In this document: positions 27,757-42,700 of the stretch, one piece after another
Layout: the number at the start of each line of letters is the position of its first letter
Numbering within the stretch: position 1 is the first letter of the stretch
Assembly (NCBI GenBank): GCA_949126835.1
Contig: OX421495.1
Coordinates: forward strand, 20,923,079-20,987,078
Reading direction: 5' to 3'
Origin: Anisus vortex
Lineage: Eukaryota > Mollusca > Gastropoda > Planorbidae
Length of the DNA stretch: 64,000 nucleotides
The notes under the pieces: generated by a model
Seen by the model: only the letters and a program-made list of their open reading frames with translations
Database searches by the model: none
Told to the model about the DNA's origin: nothing
Position numbers and translations under genes: made by a program

Positions 27757-30700
27757 CTGGACAAATAATGGATAAATAAAACAAACATAACTAGCATTGT
27801 TAACTTATAAGTTTACAGACGTTCCTTCTAGATAGAAGATTATTACGTCCACTAGGCCCAAAACTCCTGCAGGGCGACAGGGATCCGTCGATGGCAGGGA
27901 TAGAACCCGCGACCTGTCCGTTGGTTTTTGGTTGACAGTCCGGTGAACAAACCGCTGGACCAGCCGGCTTCACATTAACTGACACATTAGCTAAAATATA
28001 ACCAGTAATAAAGATAATGATGGTCAATTTTATGTCGCGACTCTCCTTGCTATCACATTTAGCATGTTCTGAGCGATCTTTTTCCTGGGTTTGATCCGAA
28101 AGTTAAGTGGAAATCATGCATCGTTTAGCAACTGTCGTCATCTTGCTTCCGGATGCTATTGTTAATTGACACATGTAACCAAAATAAAACCAGTTAACTG
28201 ACATATACAACAAAGTAGAACAAATTATCTCACAATATCATCATCAATGTAAACCAATGTGTCATTTGTATTAAATTAAACGTGAAATGTATGTGTGTGT
28301 TTTAAGGGGGGTGGGGTATTTGTATGTGTTTGTGTCAACATATATAAGTGGGAAGGGTAAAGGGGAGATATGACTCTGTGCGATGAGCTGCTGTGATGAC
28401 GTGATTACGTGACGTCACTAATGAAAAGTCGATTAATCAGTGCTCCCGTCAGCACACATGCTTTCAGAGAAAGACATTAACTTTTGAAGTCACACGATGA
28501 CAGGAGCCTCCATTACGCCGTTGACAAGGCCCAAAAGTTAGGCCTAACTCTATAGACTGTTGTTTTTTACTGCCGTGTAGCCTCTCTTTTATCAGAGTAG
28601 CACGGAGTCCATAATTTTATTGAATTATTATTAAAGCAGATTAATTTATAAACCGTTTTACTGGACCGTTGGCGATTGATTGAGGATAGGGGCTGGGCAA
28701 AAGTCATGAGAAAGGCAGAAAGGCGGGAGGAATGGAAGAGAATGGTATTGACGTCATCTCTGGGGACCTAAACGTCCAACAGACTAAGGGACATGTAGGT
28801 AGGTAGGATGTAGTTGTGGCGCCTAGCAACGGAGGTCAAACTCTGCGCATTCGCTGTTGATAATGTACTCACTGCTCTAAACGTATTGCACGTACGTGTA
28901 GCCTTGGTCTAGTTTTGTGTACGTAAATATAGTTCTTTTTTTTTAAATTTTAATAATCAGTAACTTTACGCCAAGCAGCTAGGGAACAATCTCTTGTTTA
29001 TTGTTTTTAAAAGCGTTGGGCTAGGACGCTTTTCCTTTTTACAGAGAGATTCCATCGTATAATCCTCCAGGGGTGGATAACACCCCTTTCGTCATCGTTG
29101 GCCGTATAAAGCAGTGTAAAGTATTTGATATGACAAGGTGGGCCACACATTATGAAAATTTATTTTCTACCTATATCCTACATATCCCGTAGTCTGTTGG
29201 ACCGTTGGGACGCCATAGATGACATGTAAACAAGCCTCCTCCATTCCTCCCGTCTCTCAGGCGTTGTACACTATTTATTTACATTATTAAAAACTCTGTG
29301 GAGGCCACTCTAAATGGCTGAGTGGGTCGTGATGTGGCCCGCGGGGCGTCTGCTGCACATCCATAATACAAATAAACCATGTTCAACACAGCAATGACAA
29401 AGTCCAATTTCGCGACTCGAAACAATTTATTAACCTTAACTCTGATCTTTTGCAATTGATTAAATATAAAAAAACACACATACACAAAAACAGAGATGTG
29501 GGAATAGAAAAATTATTTCATTAGAAAGTCTTCAGTTCAGTATTGATTCAATATTTACTGTCGTTAGAACCGTAACAGTCTCAGCTTATTGTCTTGTCTG
29601 CCGTGAAGACAAAAGTACATATTCAATTGATGGATTGCTGGAGAATTAGAAGATATAGATTTAGGTGTACTTTTACATAGACAGGGAAGTTCTTGATTGT
29701 CCACTAGCCCGAGCCGCAGTGTAGTTTAATTGAATGATTACTATGTTTCTATTTTTTATATATTGAATACACCACTGTAGATGAAGCAGAGATAAATAAG
29801 GCGTAACATTTTCTGAATGTCACATCGGCCTTAATGGGACAGAGTTTATCATACATCATTTCTTCAGCAATGTGTGGATTAAGGTAACCTATGGGCTTGT
29901 ATATTACTACCATCATTTTTGTTTTATATCAAAATAGGCCATAAAAATAGTTAATGATAAACGCTTCAGCGGGGTTCGGCAACATTTTGATAATGGGAAT
30001 TTGCCAAAATAGGATTTACGATTCATCCAGCGTGCCAACAGCCTAAAAGTCATCCTGCTGTAGAACTACATTTCTTTTAGAAGAGACTACTTGAATAGAC
30101 TTTTTAGGCCTCTTCCGCGTGAAATGAAAATTCATCGGCGTGCCAAGTCTGGCACGCATTTCGTAGGTTGCCGACCCCTGCTATACGCGACAGCCGGGTT
30201 CGGCAAACTTGTGGCAAGGGAACTTTGCCAAAATAGGATTTACGATTCGTCCAGCGCGCCAACAGCCTAAAATTCATCCTGCTCTAGCACATGATTTTAT
30301 GTACACAAGGTTTGAATTGACTTTTTTTTATAATCTTCCGCGTGCCACTGAAAATTCCTCTGCGTGCCAAGTGTGTCACGCGTGCCGTAGGCTGCCTACC
30401 CTGCGTTAAAGTATACTGCACCCATAACTACTGTTATATAGAACCCTCTGACACGTATTCATTTCAGGTCATTAAATTACCGTGCCTTTATTCAAGACTT
30501 GGCTTTGAAAAGCCTCAAGCCGTTTTTATTGATCTGTTAGTAATGACGTTGTATAAACACAATTACCGCCATTTATTTATAACACACACACATTTATAGC
30601 TAACGTTGTAAGTGTTGGCTCTGAATCTTTTTTTTCTTACAGCCGTACAATTTAATCTTTTAATAGTCGGTTTATGGTTATACTTTTATTTAAATATTCA

Positions 30701-33700
30701 AGTAAATATTAGTATTGTCGTGTTGCTGTTTTTTTTTAAACCAGAGTTACATAATTAAACGCTATTATGAAAGAATAAATCGGAATCCCTTCAGAGGACA
30801 TCATAGTTGAATGCAGACAAGCCTTCATTTAGCTGTCGTCATAGGCTATAATATTATCACGGCATTAGCTCGTTAAATCGACATCAACGGTTTTAAAGTA
30901 CAAGTGATATGATAATGGGAATTTAATATCTGGGTATCTGTAATTTTTCACATAGACGTATTCCTACTGGCTTAAAAGCATATTTTAAGATCGTTGACCG
31001 TATTTTGAAGCCTAACGTTCATTTAGACTAATTTAGATTAAGTGAGCCGACGCGATTTTGTAGGCCTATTATAGGTTGATCTAAAAATAAAGAGCGAAAT
31101 ATTTGGGAATTACCGATTACATTTGCCGACCTTAAAAGGGTAGGCTACTTTAGAAGTTAATTTATTTTGCTGGGACATTTTGAGTCTTTTTAATCACGAA
31201 CATATCGGACCATAAAGCGAGACAGAATTTTAACACAGTAATTTGGACATCGAAATCTTCTTCTTCTTCTATCCCATAACCCGAGTGAGGGTCGTTGGGG
31301 CACCATTTTTGGACAGTTGGATAATTTTACGCCAGTCGTCTCGGTCCTGAGCCGCCCTCTGGGATGCTACAAGAGACAAGCCGGTCCACTCCTTGATGTC
31401 ATCACCCCATCGTCTTTTCTGCCTGCCTCTCTTTCTTCCACCCCGCACTGTGCCCTGCAGGATGGTTTTCGCGAGGCCTTTGGATCTCGCCACATGCCCG
31501 TACCATCTGAGTTTTCTGGATTTAATGGCGCTGAGTAGATCCTCGGGAGGGCCGATGACGTTGGTGATTCGCTCACGGACAGCCTCATTTGTAATTCGAT
31601 CTTTGTAGGAGATGTTTTAAAATTGTACGTAGGCATCTCATTTCCAGGCCTCTGATTCTTTTCTGGAGATCTGTTGTAAGTGCCCATGTTTCACAGCCGT
31701 ACATCTAAATAATAGGCCTAATGTTCCGACCGCAACCCCAGCAGTGACAAAACCAATTAACCAATTCTCTTTTTTTAATCCCTCCTCTCAAAAAGTACTA
31801 AAAAAAGTGTACATTTTTACCGTTTATAGTACCCCGGTACGTTTTGTTATTTGTGCGTAACACCGTCTTGAGGGTCAATAGCGTACGAATACGGAGAAAG
31901 ACGGACATGTATTTAGGTATGGAATTTACCGTATATATCACAACTCTCTGCGCTATCACATTTAGCATGCTCATTGCGATCTATGCACAAGAAGTTAGAG
32001 AAAGAAAGGTTCTCACCCTGTACAAACAGAATCCAATGGGCACAAGCAGCGAGTTGGCGGTGCCAGCCCCGTGTCTGTAGTCCTGGATCAGAGAGATCAG
32101 GACGTGGCGTTTCTCCTGCAATGTCGGCGGCACCAGGGGGTCTTTGATCTCGTGGCGAGTGACCAGAAAGTACACCCTGTGTGTCTTGGAGTGGACGTCC
32201 ATGCGGGTTCTGTCTGCACTTGGTGTGTCTCCTGAAACGTTTTAAACGGTCATTGTTATTATAGAAATAATTATATTATGCGCGTTTATCGTTAATATCA
32301 ATTTTCAAATGAAAACAATCACCCATAATGAAAATAAAAATAATATTCGTGCTTTAGTGAGTATGCTTGTATATGATAGTTTCTCTCACTCTCTTTCTCT
32401 CTCTCTCTCACTCCCCTCACTCCCCCACCCTCTCTCTCTCTCTAACTCCCACATATTGGCCTACACACAGAAGCACGTAGAGAAAGTAACAAATAAAAAG
32501 ATACACACACACCTACACACACACATACATAAACACGTATAAATGGACCCACAAACGCTGGAAGCTACTGTTGATAAACTAAATCAATAAAAATATCATG
32601 ATCGACCTCGATATAGTAATAACATTAACACAAAGGGACGGCGCAGAGAAAACACAAAATTATCAATGGCGGTCTGGTCTTCACTATAATATTTCTCCTA
32701 CACTCTCTATCATTTGTCACGCAATGGGCGCCATTAATTTACATCAAGTTGAAGTCTAGGAATATTTAAAAAAAATCTGTGCATGGCTTAGGCCTATATT
32801 GATGGTTATTTTAGATGTATTTCAAACAATGAATCAATTAATATCTATTCTAATAGATAATGATCTGTAACGTTTATTTAAACAGTAGATATGTATGGAT
32901 GCGTACAAGGCCGGCTCTAGGGTTTTTGACGCCATTGGCGAAAACAAATTCTGCGCCCTCATTAAAGTGCTTTATGCGGGGTCCGCCGGGTATGGAACTT
33001 CGAAAATGTGTTTTTGTTAATAATTGTTAGAGCCCAACAAAGAATTTTATTTTATTTGATTGATTGATGACTATGAAATGTAAATAAAACCGTTGAATGA
33101 AAAGTAGCAATAGCTTTGCATCATAGATAAATAATTAGAAAACTAAATTATTATTAGAAAAGTTACATAACACACAGTTTTACATTAGATATACGGGTTT
33201 TTATAGGTTATATACCTGCATTATGTACAGTTCACTTAATAACAAACCATAACTCCCAGTTAGATTATAGATATTATTTTCTGTTTTTATAATACTAAAA
33301 AAATTACACAATTGGATTATTGTTTTCTTAACTACGGTCCAAAAGTCACTTTTAAATACTGATAAATAGTATTTATACTCCTAAAGACTAAAACCCTAAC
33401 GGTATTTTTCTAGCTTTCTGTTTAGCAAATTCGTGTACGAGTGCTTTTGAGTCTAACTTATACTAGCTTGCTATCTCACTTTCAATAGAAATTGTCGCCA
33501 GACCTGCAAGTCTCTCCTGACATATTGTACTACGCAGATATGTTTTAGTTAGCTTAATTTTGAAAAACTTCCTTCAGCACTAGCTACGGAAAGTGGCAAC
33601 GTAAGCAAAATACGAAGGGCTTAACAAATGTTAGTATTTTCAAGATTCTGTTGGTAAATGTAGTTTAGGATTTCTTCAGGGTTTGATACTGAGTCATGGA

Positions 33701-36700
33701 GATGATGAGAAATTGCTCTTAGTTCAGAACACTGTCGTACATCAGCAATGTCAGATTCATTCAAGCCTTCATCTTTTTCAATAGTTAATGATTTTTCCAA
33801 GTTTTTGAACATCGACTTAACCACTGATGTAGTCTTGTTTTTAAGGTCAGGAATGTTCAATGTTGTACAAAAATCCAAAGACACCAAATACTTTATTTAA
33901 CTGGGAAAATCTTTCTTTTACCGTGTCTAAAGCAGCAAAATAAAAGTGGATCTTGAAACTGAGGGGTCACCTGCAATATTTACAGATTAATTTGTTGATT
34001 CGTAATAAACCTTCTCTTTCTAAAATACTGGTTCTATTCCAAGCAACGTCTTATGCTACTTCATTAGCATCAACCAGAACTCTATTGAACATTAATCACT
34101 TCTAGCTGTAACAAAAAACTCTTCGTTGTTTTTTTTCAGGTGACTAACTGCTCTCTGGAGACTCAGTCCTTTTCTTGCAGTATTTTACTATATATTACCA
34201 GTAATTTACTATAGTTATGTTTACTTGAAACAAAATGTTGTGCTATGTGACAAGTGTAACAGTAAACTTGAAGTCTGAGATATGTTTTTAGTAACCCAAG
34301 TGCTTCTACCTTCGCAAAACTACCACTAGAACTGACTTGAAGGTCACGGTCTCGTCACTTCACTATGATATTCCGCCGCCGCATCGCATCCAGGGTGTGG
34401 CCAGGGGAAGTGAGGGGTTGCCTTTTTGCCCTCCGCTACGCACAACGAAGTTGCCAAACTAAGTACTGTTGGGGCATACTTTCCGATTTTCTAAGACAAC
34501 ATAAATAAAATACCCTTCGCCTTTCATTACCTAGTAATTCATCTGCCTATGCTCGTAGTGCGCATAAACACTAAACTTTAATATAGTTTATATTTTTCAA
34601 TCCCCAAATTTAAAAAAATCCACAATTTTGCACCCCCCCTCCCAAAAAAATAAATTTTGCGCTTTAGGCCACCGCCTAGTGCGCCTATGGCCTATATGGA
34701 TGAGCCGGCCCTGGCAGCGTATAACTTAAAGATTAGTTGATTGTTACTTGTTACTTGTTACAAACCTATTTAGGTATAATATAGCAAAATGAAAAAGTCG
34801 AAAAATATTGATATAATATTATTTTAAAAATTAGTAGATTTTTATAGCTATAAATAGCCTAATGAATGAATAAACAAATAAATAAATATCTCTCTATATA
34901 TATAGCCTAATAGATTAGTAGATAGATATAGTTCTAAAAAATTTAATGAATTAGTATATACCGGTAGTTGTAAACTTGTATTGCTTAATGAATCAGTTAG
35001 TAGATAACTATAGACTACAGATCCATAAGCGTTAGAGTTTATATATTGATACTTACGTTTCCACACATCTTTATGTTCAAGTATTACTTTCCACTTGCTT
35101 TCTGAGCGGAAAAAATCTGCCCTCGTCGCCAGAAAGGAACTCTGCGTCAAAGAGTTGAGAGAATTGGAGGACATGATCTTGTTCACTGCTGACCTGGTGG
35201 GACCACTCTGTGGCCGCTTGGCGTCTTCTTTCACATCGGACGAGGAGGGGCAAGTGTCACTAATGCTGGAATCTGACGGCGGCGTTGTGGGCTGAAGCGT
35301 GAAAACCGGCGCTGACGCCTGGGACTCCTCGATGGCGTTGGCGAAGGTCGACGAAGAGCTTGGCTCGGGGGACACGGGCGTGGCCCACACGCCAGAATCC
35401 TGTTCCGATACCTCAGAGCTGCTCTCCATGCTGGAGAAATGCTGAGAGTTCAAGGAAATTCCGTGCAGGGTAGTGTCAAGGCTGTGCTTTTTCATAAAGT
35501 TAGATTTGGGCGTCTTCTTTAAGGCGTGGGAGCCCTTTAAGCAGGGGCTGCTGTCAGAAGACCTGGGCGCCTCTTTAAGCTTCTCCCCGGCTGACTTTCT
35601 CCTCCGGGGGCTAGGCAGACAAATGCTCGACATCTGTTTACTTTCGTCGCTTTCTTCCTGGGCGTCAAGAAGCTTCTGCCGGGTCGGGCTCACGGATTTC
35701 TCCTCCGCCCGCTGCCTCTCGGCGTCGCTGGCCATCTGCGCCCGATAGTCTCTCTCTTTCGCCACAAACATGCGCCGCCTCATCGCCGCGTCGGAATACT
35801 CCACCCGCCTCTGGTTCACCTTGGTCGGGGAGCACGGGGCGCTGGCCGGGTCGACGCCGCTGTAAGTGTGGCACTCGGAGTCGCTGTTCGTGCGCCTCTT
35901 CATGGCCTCCCTCGCCAGGCTGTCGTGCGGGGAGGTGAAGCGGCGCGACCTGTTTCTGTAGCTGCCCTCGACCCAAGGCTCCGCGTGGTGGAGGCCCGCG
36001 TCGCTGTATGTCCGGTAAGTCCTTTGAATGTTAAATCCATCCATGCGGAACGGTTCCGGGGAACTGATGATGAAAAGCCCACCAAAGTTGCACCGGAAGT
36101 CTCCATAAGTCATCCAGTACTCGTCCGAATCTTTCTTTGTGTGCGGCTGAAGGCGTGACATGAACTCGGAATTCACGTTTTGCCAGGAAGGCGTGTCGCT
36201 AGGAAAGAAAAAAATCATTTAAAAGAAGTAAGAAAAGAAAAGCTTCTATTGAAAATAATAAACAAAGTACTTAAATCTAAATCTCGATTAATTAATCTTT
36301 AACATACTTTTTATGAATGTTTGAGTCAGAGCTAAGGAATTGAAATGATGAAAGTATTTTATGTGTTCAATGTTTAAGACGCAATTTAAACAGTTTAAAA
36401 AATATAATAATCATATTAGTATTGGCTAGTGAAGCAGCGTTCACAAATACCAATTTCTGTGACAACGACTAACAAGAGGATTATGTGTCCAGCACAATGC
36501 CTATCCGTTGTTTCTTTCTCCCCAACTATTGTCAGGTGCAGAACATAAATAGATAGACATTCTCCAGGCCAGGAAAACAAATTCTCGTGTTGTTGTTTTT
36601 CTGGGTTCGAATCCTAAGCCTCCGGAATCAGAACGAAATTAAAAATGTTTAACAAAAAATTCTCTCGCGTTCAAATATATATACCCGTCAGAGAAGCGCC

Positions 36701-39700
36701 CCTGCCATTTCGGTTCTGCAGTGAAAGGGCACTTCAGTCGTATCATAGGCTCCATTCTGCCTCCGCTCATGGAGAACTGTGGAAACATTTGTAAAGATAT
36801 AATGAGTGTCACTGTGTCACAAGCTTTCGTGCTGTATCAAGGTCATGACAATGTCACACATTTGTCAGTGTCATAATCGGTTATCTCATAGTTCTTACAA
36901 ATTGCAGAAGTGTCACGGTCAATTAATGTGACGCGGATAAGGAGTGTCAAGGCTGTCAATGTCACACTGATTAAGACTATTACAGGCTAACATAGCGTCA
37001 CACTTTTCGTGATAGAGACTCAACTGCCACTGTCACTATTCAACATCCACATAATATTAGTGTCTGATTTTCACAATACACTCTTCAATATGCTTCAAGG
37101 TATCTCATATTAAGTTAGACATAAATATACATAAACCTTTGGTTATATCACTACATTCACTAGTCGAAATGTTTCTGTCATATTTTTCAAATGCATCGTG
37201 TTACTTGTTCTCCTCAATTTACTGTTACATCAAAGTCAATTAGCTATTACTCTCATTAAGTAATTACCCATAGCCCTATGTCATTACAGTTTTCTAGTCT
37301 CTTCTATTTACCCTTAGGGATCAGTTATGTGATCATCCCTGTTAATTAAATCTCTCACTCACTCTTTATCTCACTTTCTCTCTCTCTTTCTTTCTCTCTA
37401 TATTCTACTATCTCTTACTACTATCAATTAGTTTCTCTCTCTCTCCCCCCCTCTCTCTCTCTCTTTATTTTTCTCCCATTTACTCTCTACTCTTATTTTG
37501 TTTTCTATCCCCATTTTTTCATTCTCTTCTTTTCTTTCTTTCTCTCCACATTCTTTTGTTTCTTCTTGTGTATCTATTTCGTCCCATCTACATTTTTCTG
37601 TCTTTCTTTCTTTTTCTGTCTCTCCTTCCCGTCCGAAATAACCATTACAACCATCTGTCTTTAAGATATCCCCCCTTCATCAGTTCATGTGAGTTGTCTC
37701 ACCTTGGTCACAGCTGTAATGATGTGCAGATACCGTTCTCTGTCAGCTCCCTGAAAACGGAGAGATATTTTATGGTTTTACAAACCTCGTAAACAATGTA
37801 AACAATACATCATGAATTTTTAAACAAAGTACTCAATTCTGTGGGCTCTATACTGCAGTGGTCGTCAACCTAAGACACGCGTGCCATACTTGGTACGCAG
37901 AGCGCTTTTTAATGGCACGCGAGATACCTCCAAAAAGAAGTGTTTTTTTTATTGCTAGTTGACTAAAGACTTCTGGGTGTCAAAACTTTATGAAAATCAC
38001 AAGGACGTCAAGGGTTAAGGTTCAGTGTGCAATGATCTCATCTTTGGATTTACGATCTGTGATGTAATCTATTGTTAAGATAATTAATGTTATAGTATCT
38101 GACCCCCTGATCGACCTACAGGCAATTCATGTCTATTCTACGAGAAAGTGATACAAAATATAAAGATCTGCTGTTGTACACAGAGTTGGAAGGCTTAGAC
38201 GAGGTTAAATCTTGGATAGATTGTGTCTTCTCTAGAAGCTATTAATGGGAATCTTGCTGAAAAAAACAAACATTTTCCGATATTGATGGAGGAGAACTGA
38301 CTATTGAAGCCGATGTTTCTGAATGACATAACGACACATTTCAATGAGTTTAACTTGCATTTACAAGGACTGGGTGAAGTAGCACTTGAAGTGTTGGGCC
38401 ATTGGAATAGATCTGCATTAAAGGGTGTGTAGGGATATTGACGATTTTTAAAATTTTAAACATCCCAGTGGGCATCATCATCATCGTCAAACCCTTGACC
38501 GTTGTGGTCGTTGGGGAGAGCGAATGGACACTTTAGCAGATAACTTTCCCCATTTTCGCCTAGCAGCTGTCAATAGTTCAGTCGTTTGCAGCTTTGTCCA
38601 GTCTTTTATATTGTCGAACCAGCATTTCCACTGTCGGCCTTTCCGACGTCCACTTTCTACAGTGCCTTGGCTGGTTATTAAGCCGCAATACATGACCGAA
38701 CCGTGCCAGCTTGCGCCGCTTGATTGTTGCCATATTGGTTTCTTGAGAGCCTGCATTTGAGGATATTCTGTCCCAGACAAACTCATTAGTCCTGTGTTCT
38801 AGGTAGGAGACTCGAAGGATTTTTCTGAGGAATTTATTTTCGAATGCCTGCAACTTGTTTTTAGTGGCTGCTAGCAGTATCCAGGTCGCACATACGTACA
38901 GAACTATGGTTATCACAAGGGCTCTGTAAAGCCTGAGCTTTGTTGTTTAGAATTTCTGCCTCACATCTTCCGTCTACGAATAGGATGGCTCCTAAATATT
39001 TGAAATTCTTTATTTCTTCTAGTTCTTGTTGGTTCATTATAATGTTTGCATTTCTGGTACCTGTTGTGATGATCATTATTTTGCTTTTTTTTCTTAGCTG
39101 AATTACATTCCCAAGTCCCTTGCGCTATCTGCAAGCTTGTCTGTGAGTTCTTGTAGTTCTTTGTTGCTCTCTGCCAACAGGTCGATATCATCATCAAATC
39201 ATAGATTGCATTGGGGATTTCCACCAATGGAGATGGATGTGTGGTAGTCATCGAGTGTTCCTTGCATGATTATTACTAGGTGGGCATCAAAATGTGCCAA
39301 TTTGGGTAAACATCTGGAAGGAAACTGCTTAGGAATGCTTAGGATCTGCTATTCTCGCTAAGGATTCGCTTTCAGCATTTGGTTTAACTTACACTTGCGA
39401 ACAGATTTTATCGCACATGCTAGCTGTTTTAAGTTTACATAGAGGTAACTTACACTTGACCACTCAGACGTGACTAAATATGTACCTGACATTGAACAAT
39501 TAGCGAAGAGCATTCAAGGACAAGGTGCTCATTATTTGATTACATTTAAAAGAGTTTTTATTCTCTTCTACTTTATTTTAATCACGCATAAATATAATTA
39601 ATTCTGAAACGAATCATTGTAATAAATATAAGAGGTTTTATATACGAATTAATACTAGGAAATATTTTTTTACAAAGTAAATTAATTTTATACCGCTAAT

Positions 39701-42700
39701 TACAAGTTGAAATTAATACCATAATGTTGAATGCAGGTAAAGAAAAAATAATTGATAAGTAGTATTAAAAAATTAAACCATAACTTGTTTGGCATCACTA
39801 GCATCCAATTTTGAGACTTTAATTTCATTAAAGGGAAATAATTAACTAGTTTTCTTTGCTCTAATATTTCCAATGTTGCTTTTATTTTTGTTTGTTCAAA
39901 AGTAAATGGCTTACAATATATAACTATAAAATGATCAAAATATAAAAAGATAGTCGAAAATTATTAAAATAGTATATGACTAAAGAATTTATATGCATAT
40001 TTTTTAAACATTTTATTAACTACCAGTTCGTAAGATTACTACCTATCTCTCCCGCATAAAATAGACTCATTGGTTAAATTCATAGTTTGAAAAAAATACA
40101 TTGGAGGAAATATCTGACTGAGATAAAAACTCAACGAATATTAGCTTGTATTAGAATTATCTAGAGAACGAAATAAAAGAAGTTTTACGCATTCATTAAC
40201 CATTGATGTGTAAATTGAGTAATAAAATGTATTTGTATTTGCCATAAATGCCGTGAAATAAAATGATAATCATAAACATGTTAATTTTGTTTATTAACTA
40301 TAAAACTAAACGCTTTTGATCGATTTTCTCTATAACACTCCTTTACCAAAGCAGGAATTTACCACAATCCGTTACCCAAATGGTGCAACACTGCAAATGG
40401 TGGAGATGTCCACACAAAAACCGCCCCACTAAACTTTACAATAAATAAAATTAGAAAAAAAAATGTGCGATTTTTTAAAGTAGGAGAATACTTTTCAAAT
40501 AAATAATGTGGAACAAGAAAAAAATAATTCAAAAGAATTTGTTTATCTTAATGTAAGGTTTGTTTAATTGCAATTAATATAATATATTTATGGTTTATTA
40601 TTATGTATATTTTTAACTACTTATATACAGAGGGGCACCAACAACTTTTTCGATGCTTAAGGCCTCACATGGTTTGAATCCGGCCCTGTTCGTGGCTAAG
40701 AGAAACACGTTCACAGGCAAACAAATAATAAAAAATAAACATTATTTACCCCGCTGTCGTCGGTCCAGTTGAAGCCAGCAGGGGTCAGTCTCTTGTTGTT
40801 CCGCCAACACGTCATCAATGACCGGCATGACGCCGACTTGTACAGGATGTGGAACAGGTTGGACGGCGGGTCGATGTCCGGCGTGAAGAACTCACACACG
40901 GCACCGGTCAGATCTGTCAGCACGTCCAGCGTGAAGCCGTACTCGATGGCCTGGAATGTTCTTTTGCACCTAGTGGGACATAACTTATGGATGAGCGTAG
41001 AACGCAATAAACTTGTCTACAGAAAGAGCATTGTAAAAAATATATGATAACAGATGGACACTAAACGTAGGTCATTTGACTGTTTCTAGTGGATCATAAC
41101 AGACACTAGAAATAGGTCACTTTACTGTTTCTGGCGGGTCATGACAGATACTAGAATTATGTCATTACCTAAACTTGGCATGACATAACAATAAAATAAA
41201 TGAAATTAAAGAAAAAAAGTACCCTTCGGATCAAATTGATCATAGGGCTAGGGCCACGGCATACTTGTTTATTGTGTGGCCGGCACAATGCACAGCCGCG
41301 TTTACTTTACCCCAACTAAGGGTAGACTCCCTACAGACTCTGGAAAAATCCTAGCCTTCACCAGGATTCGAACCCAGGACCTTCGGTACGCCAGTCGAAC
41401 GCGCTGCCGTGCCCCATAACTAAACAAAAGGGATGAAATAAATACATTTATTACAGACATTAAGAAGTGAATACATTTTGCAAAATGTTCTGCTTCTCTT
41501 CCATGTTACAGGCAATTCTGCTATATAAAAAAAGATAACAGCATCTAAACCATTTTTTGCATTTTAATAAGCGTTTTTGATGATGTTAACCTGTTGGTTT
41601 TTCTAACAGGCGATCCGTTTGAAAATCCGAATGACTCAGGTACACCCTACAGTACCGGGAACATATCCTAACCCTTACCAGGATTCGAAACCAGACCCTT
41701 CGGAACGCCTGTCGAACGCGCTATGACTCGGCCACTGTGCCCAACAATTTACACAAGTATATTATAAAAAAAATAGGACACATCATCTTACTTGGCATAT
41801 GCTTTCTCAACCAGCGGCCCCCACATCTCTCCAGCGCTGCCCATAGGTTTCGAGAAGAGAGGAAAAGCCTCAAGCATCGGCAGGTAGTCGTCCACTACAA
41901 TGTCCACCCATTCACCAAACCGCCACATGTGAAAATGGAAACAACCTGGGAAATACAACATGGAATTAAACTTTACACATCATTGGAAATCCACTGAATA
42001 ACCACAGAAACAATCTTCACATAAAGAAACCAACGTTTAGTAACCGTGTAACTTTGGAAATAATCTGTAACCATAGCAACATAATGTAATATAAGACCAT
42101 TATGTTAATCAACGATAAAATACATTGCTAGCCACGTAAATAACCATTTCATTTAGACTTAAAAACTTACAAATAGCAGCCGTATACTTGTAATCTTTTA
42201 CTGTATGTAATATGTTTCATCATTTATTAATGAAACATATTTGATAGGAGTTTATAGAATCTAGGTCGTCCAAGTGTATTAAGAAGGGGAGTTAAGAGGG
42301 GAAGGGGCGATAATGCCCATTTGCAAAAGTTAGAATATTGTTACGAAACGTAAATCTCCTACATTAGATTGTTAATAAACCAACTAAATCATTTAAGCGA
42401 ATTGCGTTTAAACGATATAAAATATTTCTCAGCTCAAGGTTTCCCCCGGGTTTTTCCTAACCTAATTAGAGCATTGTTGTTTTTTTTAACCTCGATTAAA
42501 ACATGACCTGTCCACGCAGATACAGCATGTCAAGGCCGATCGGTTTCCCCTTATTTTGTTAGACCATTATTGCTTGTTCTTAATAAAAGACAATCTGATC
42601 ACGCAGACAACACGCTAGCTCGATTGAAATACTCGTGTAACTAGGCTATCTGGATTTTCCAACGATTGACCCATTACATATTTCTACGCGATTCCACGCA

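Noticed and set aside
35095..36158. Other reading frames over the GC-rich calpain exon
   Set aside because: They overlap an exon with good splice sites, phase agreement and calpain motifs at both ends; they are shadow frames.
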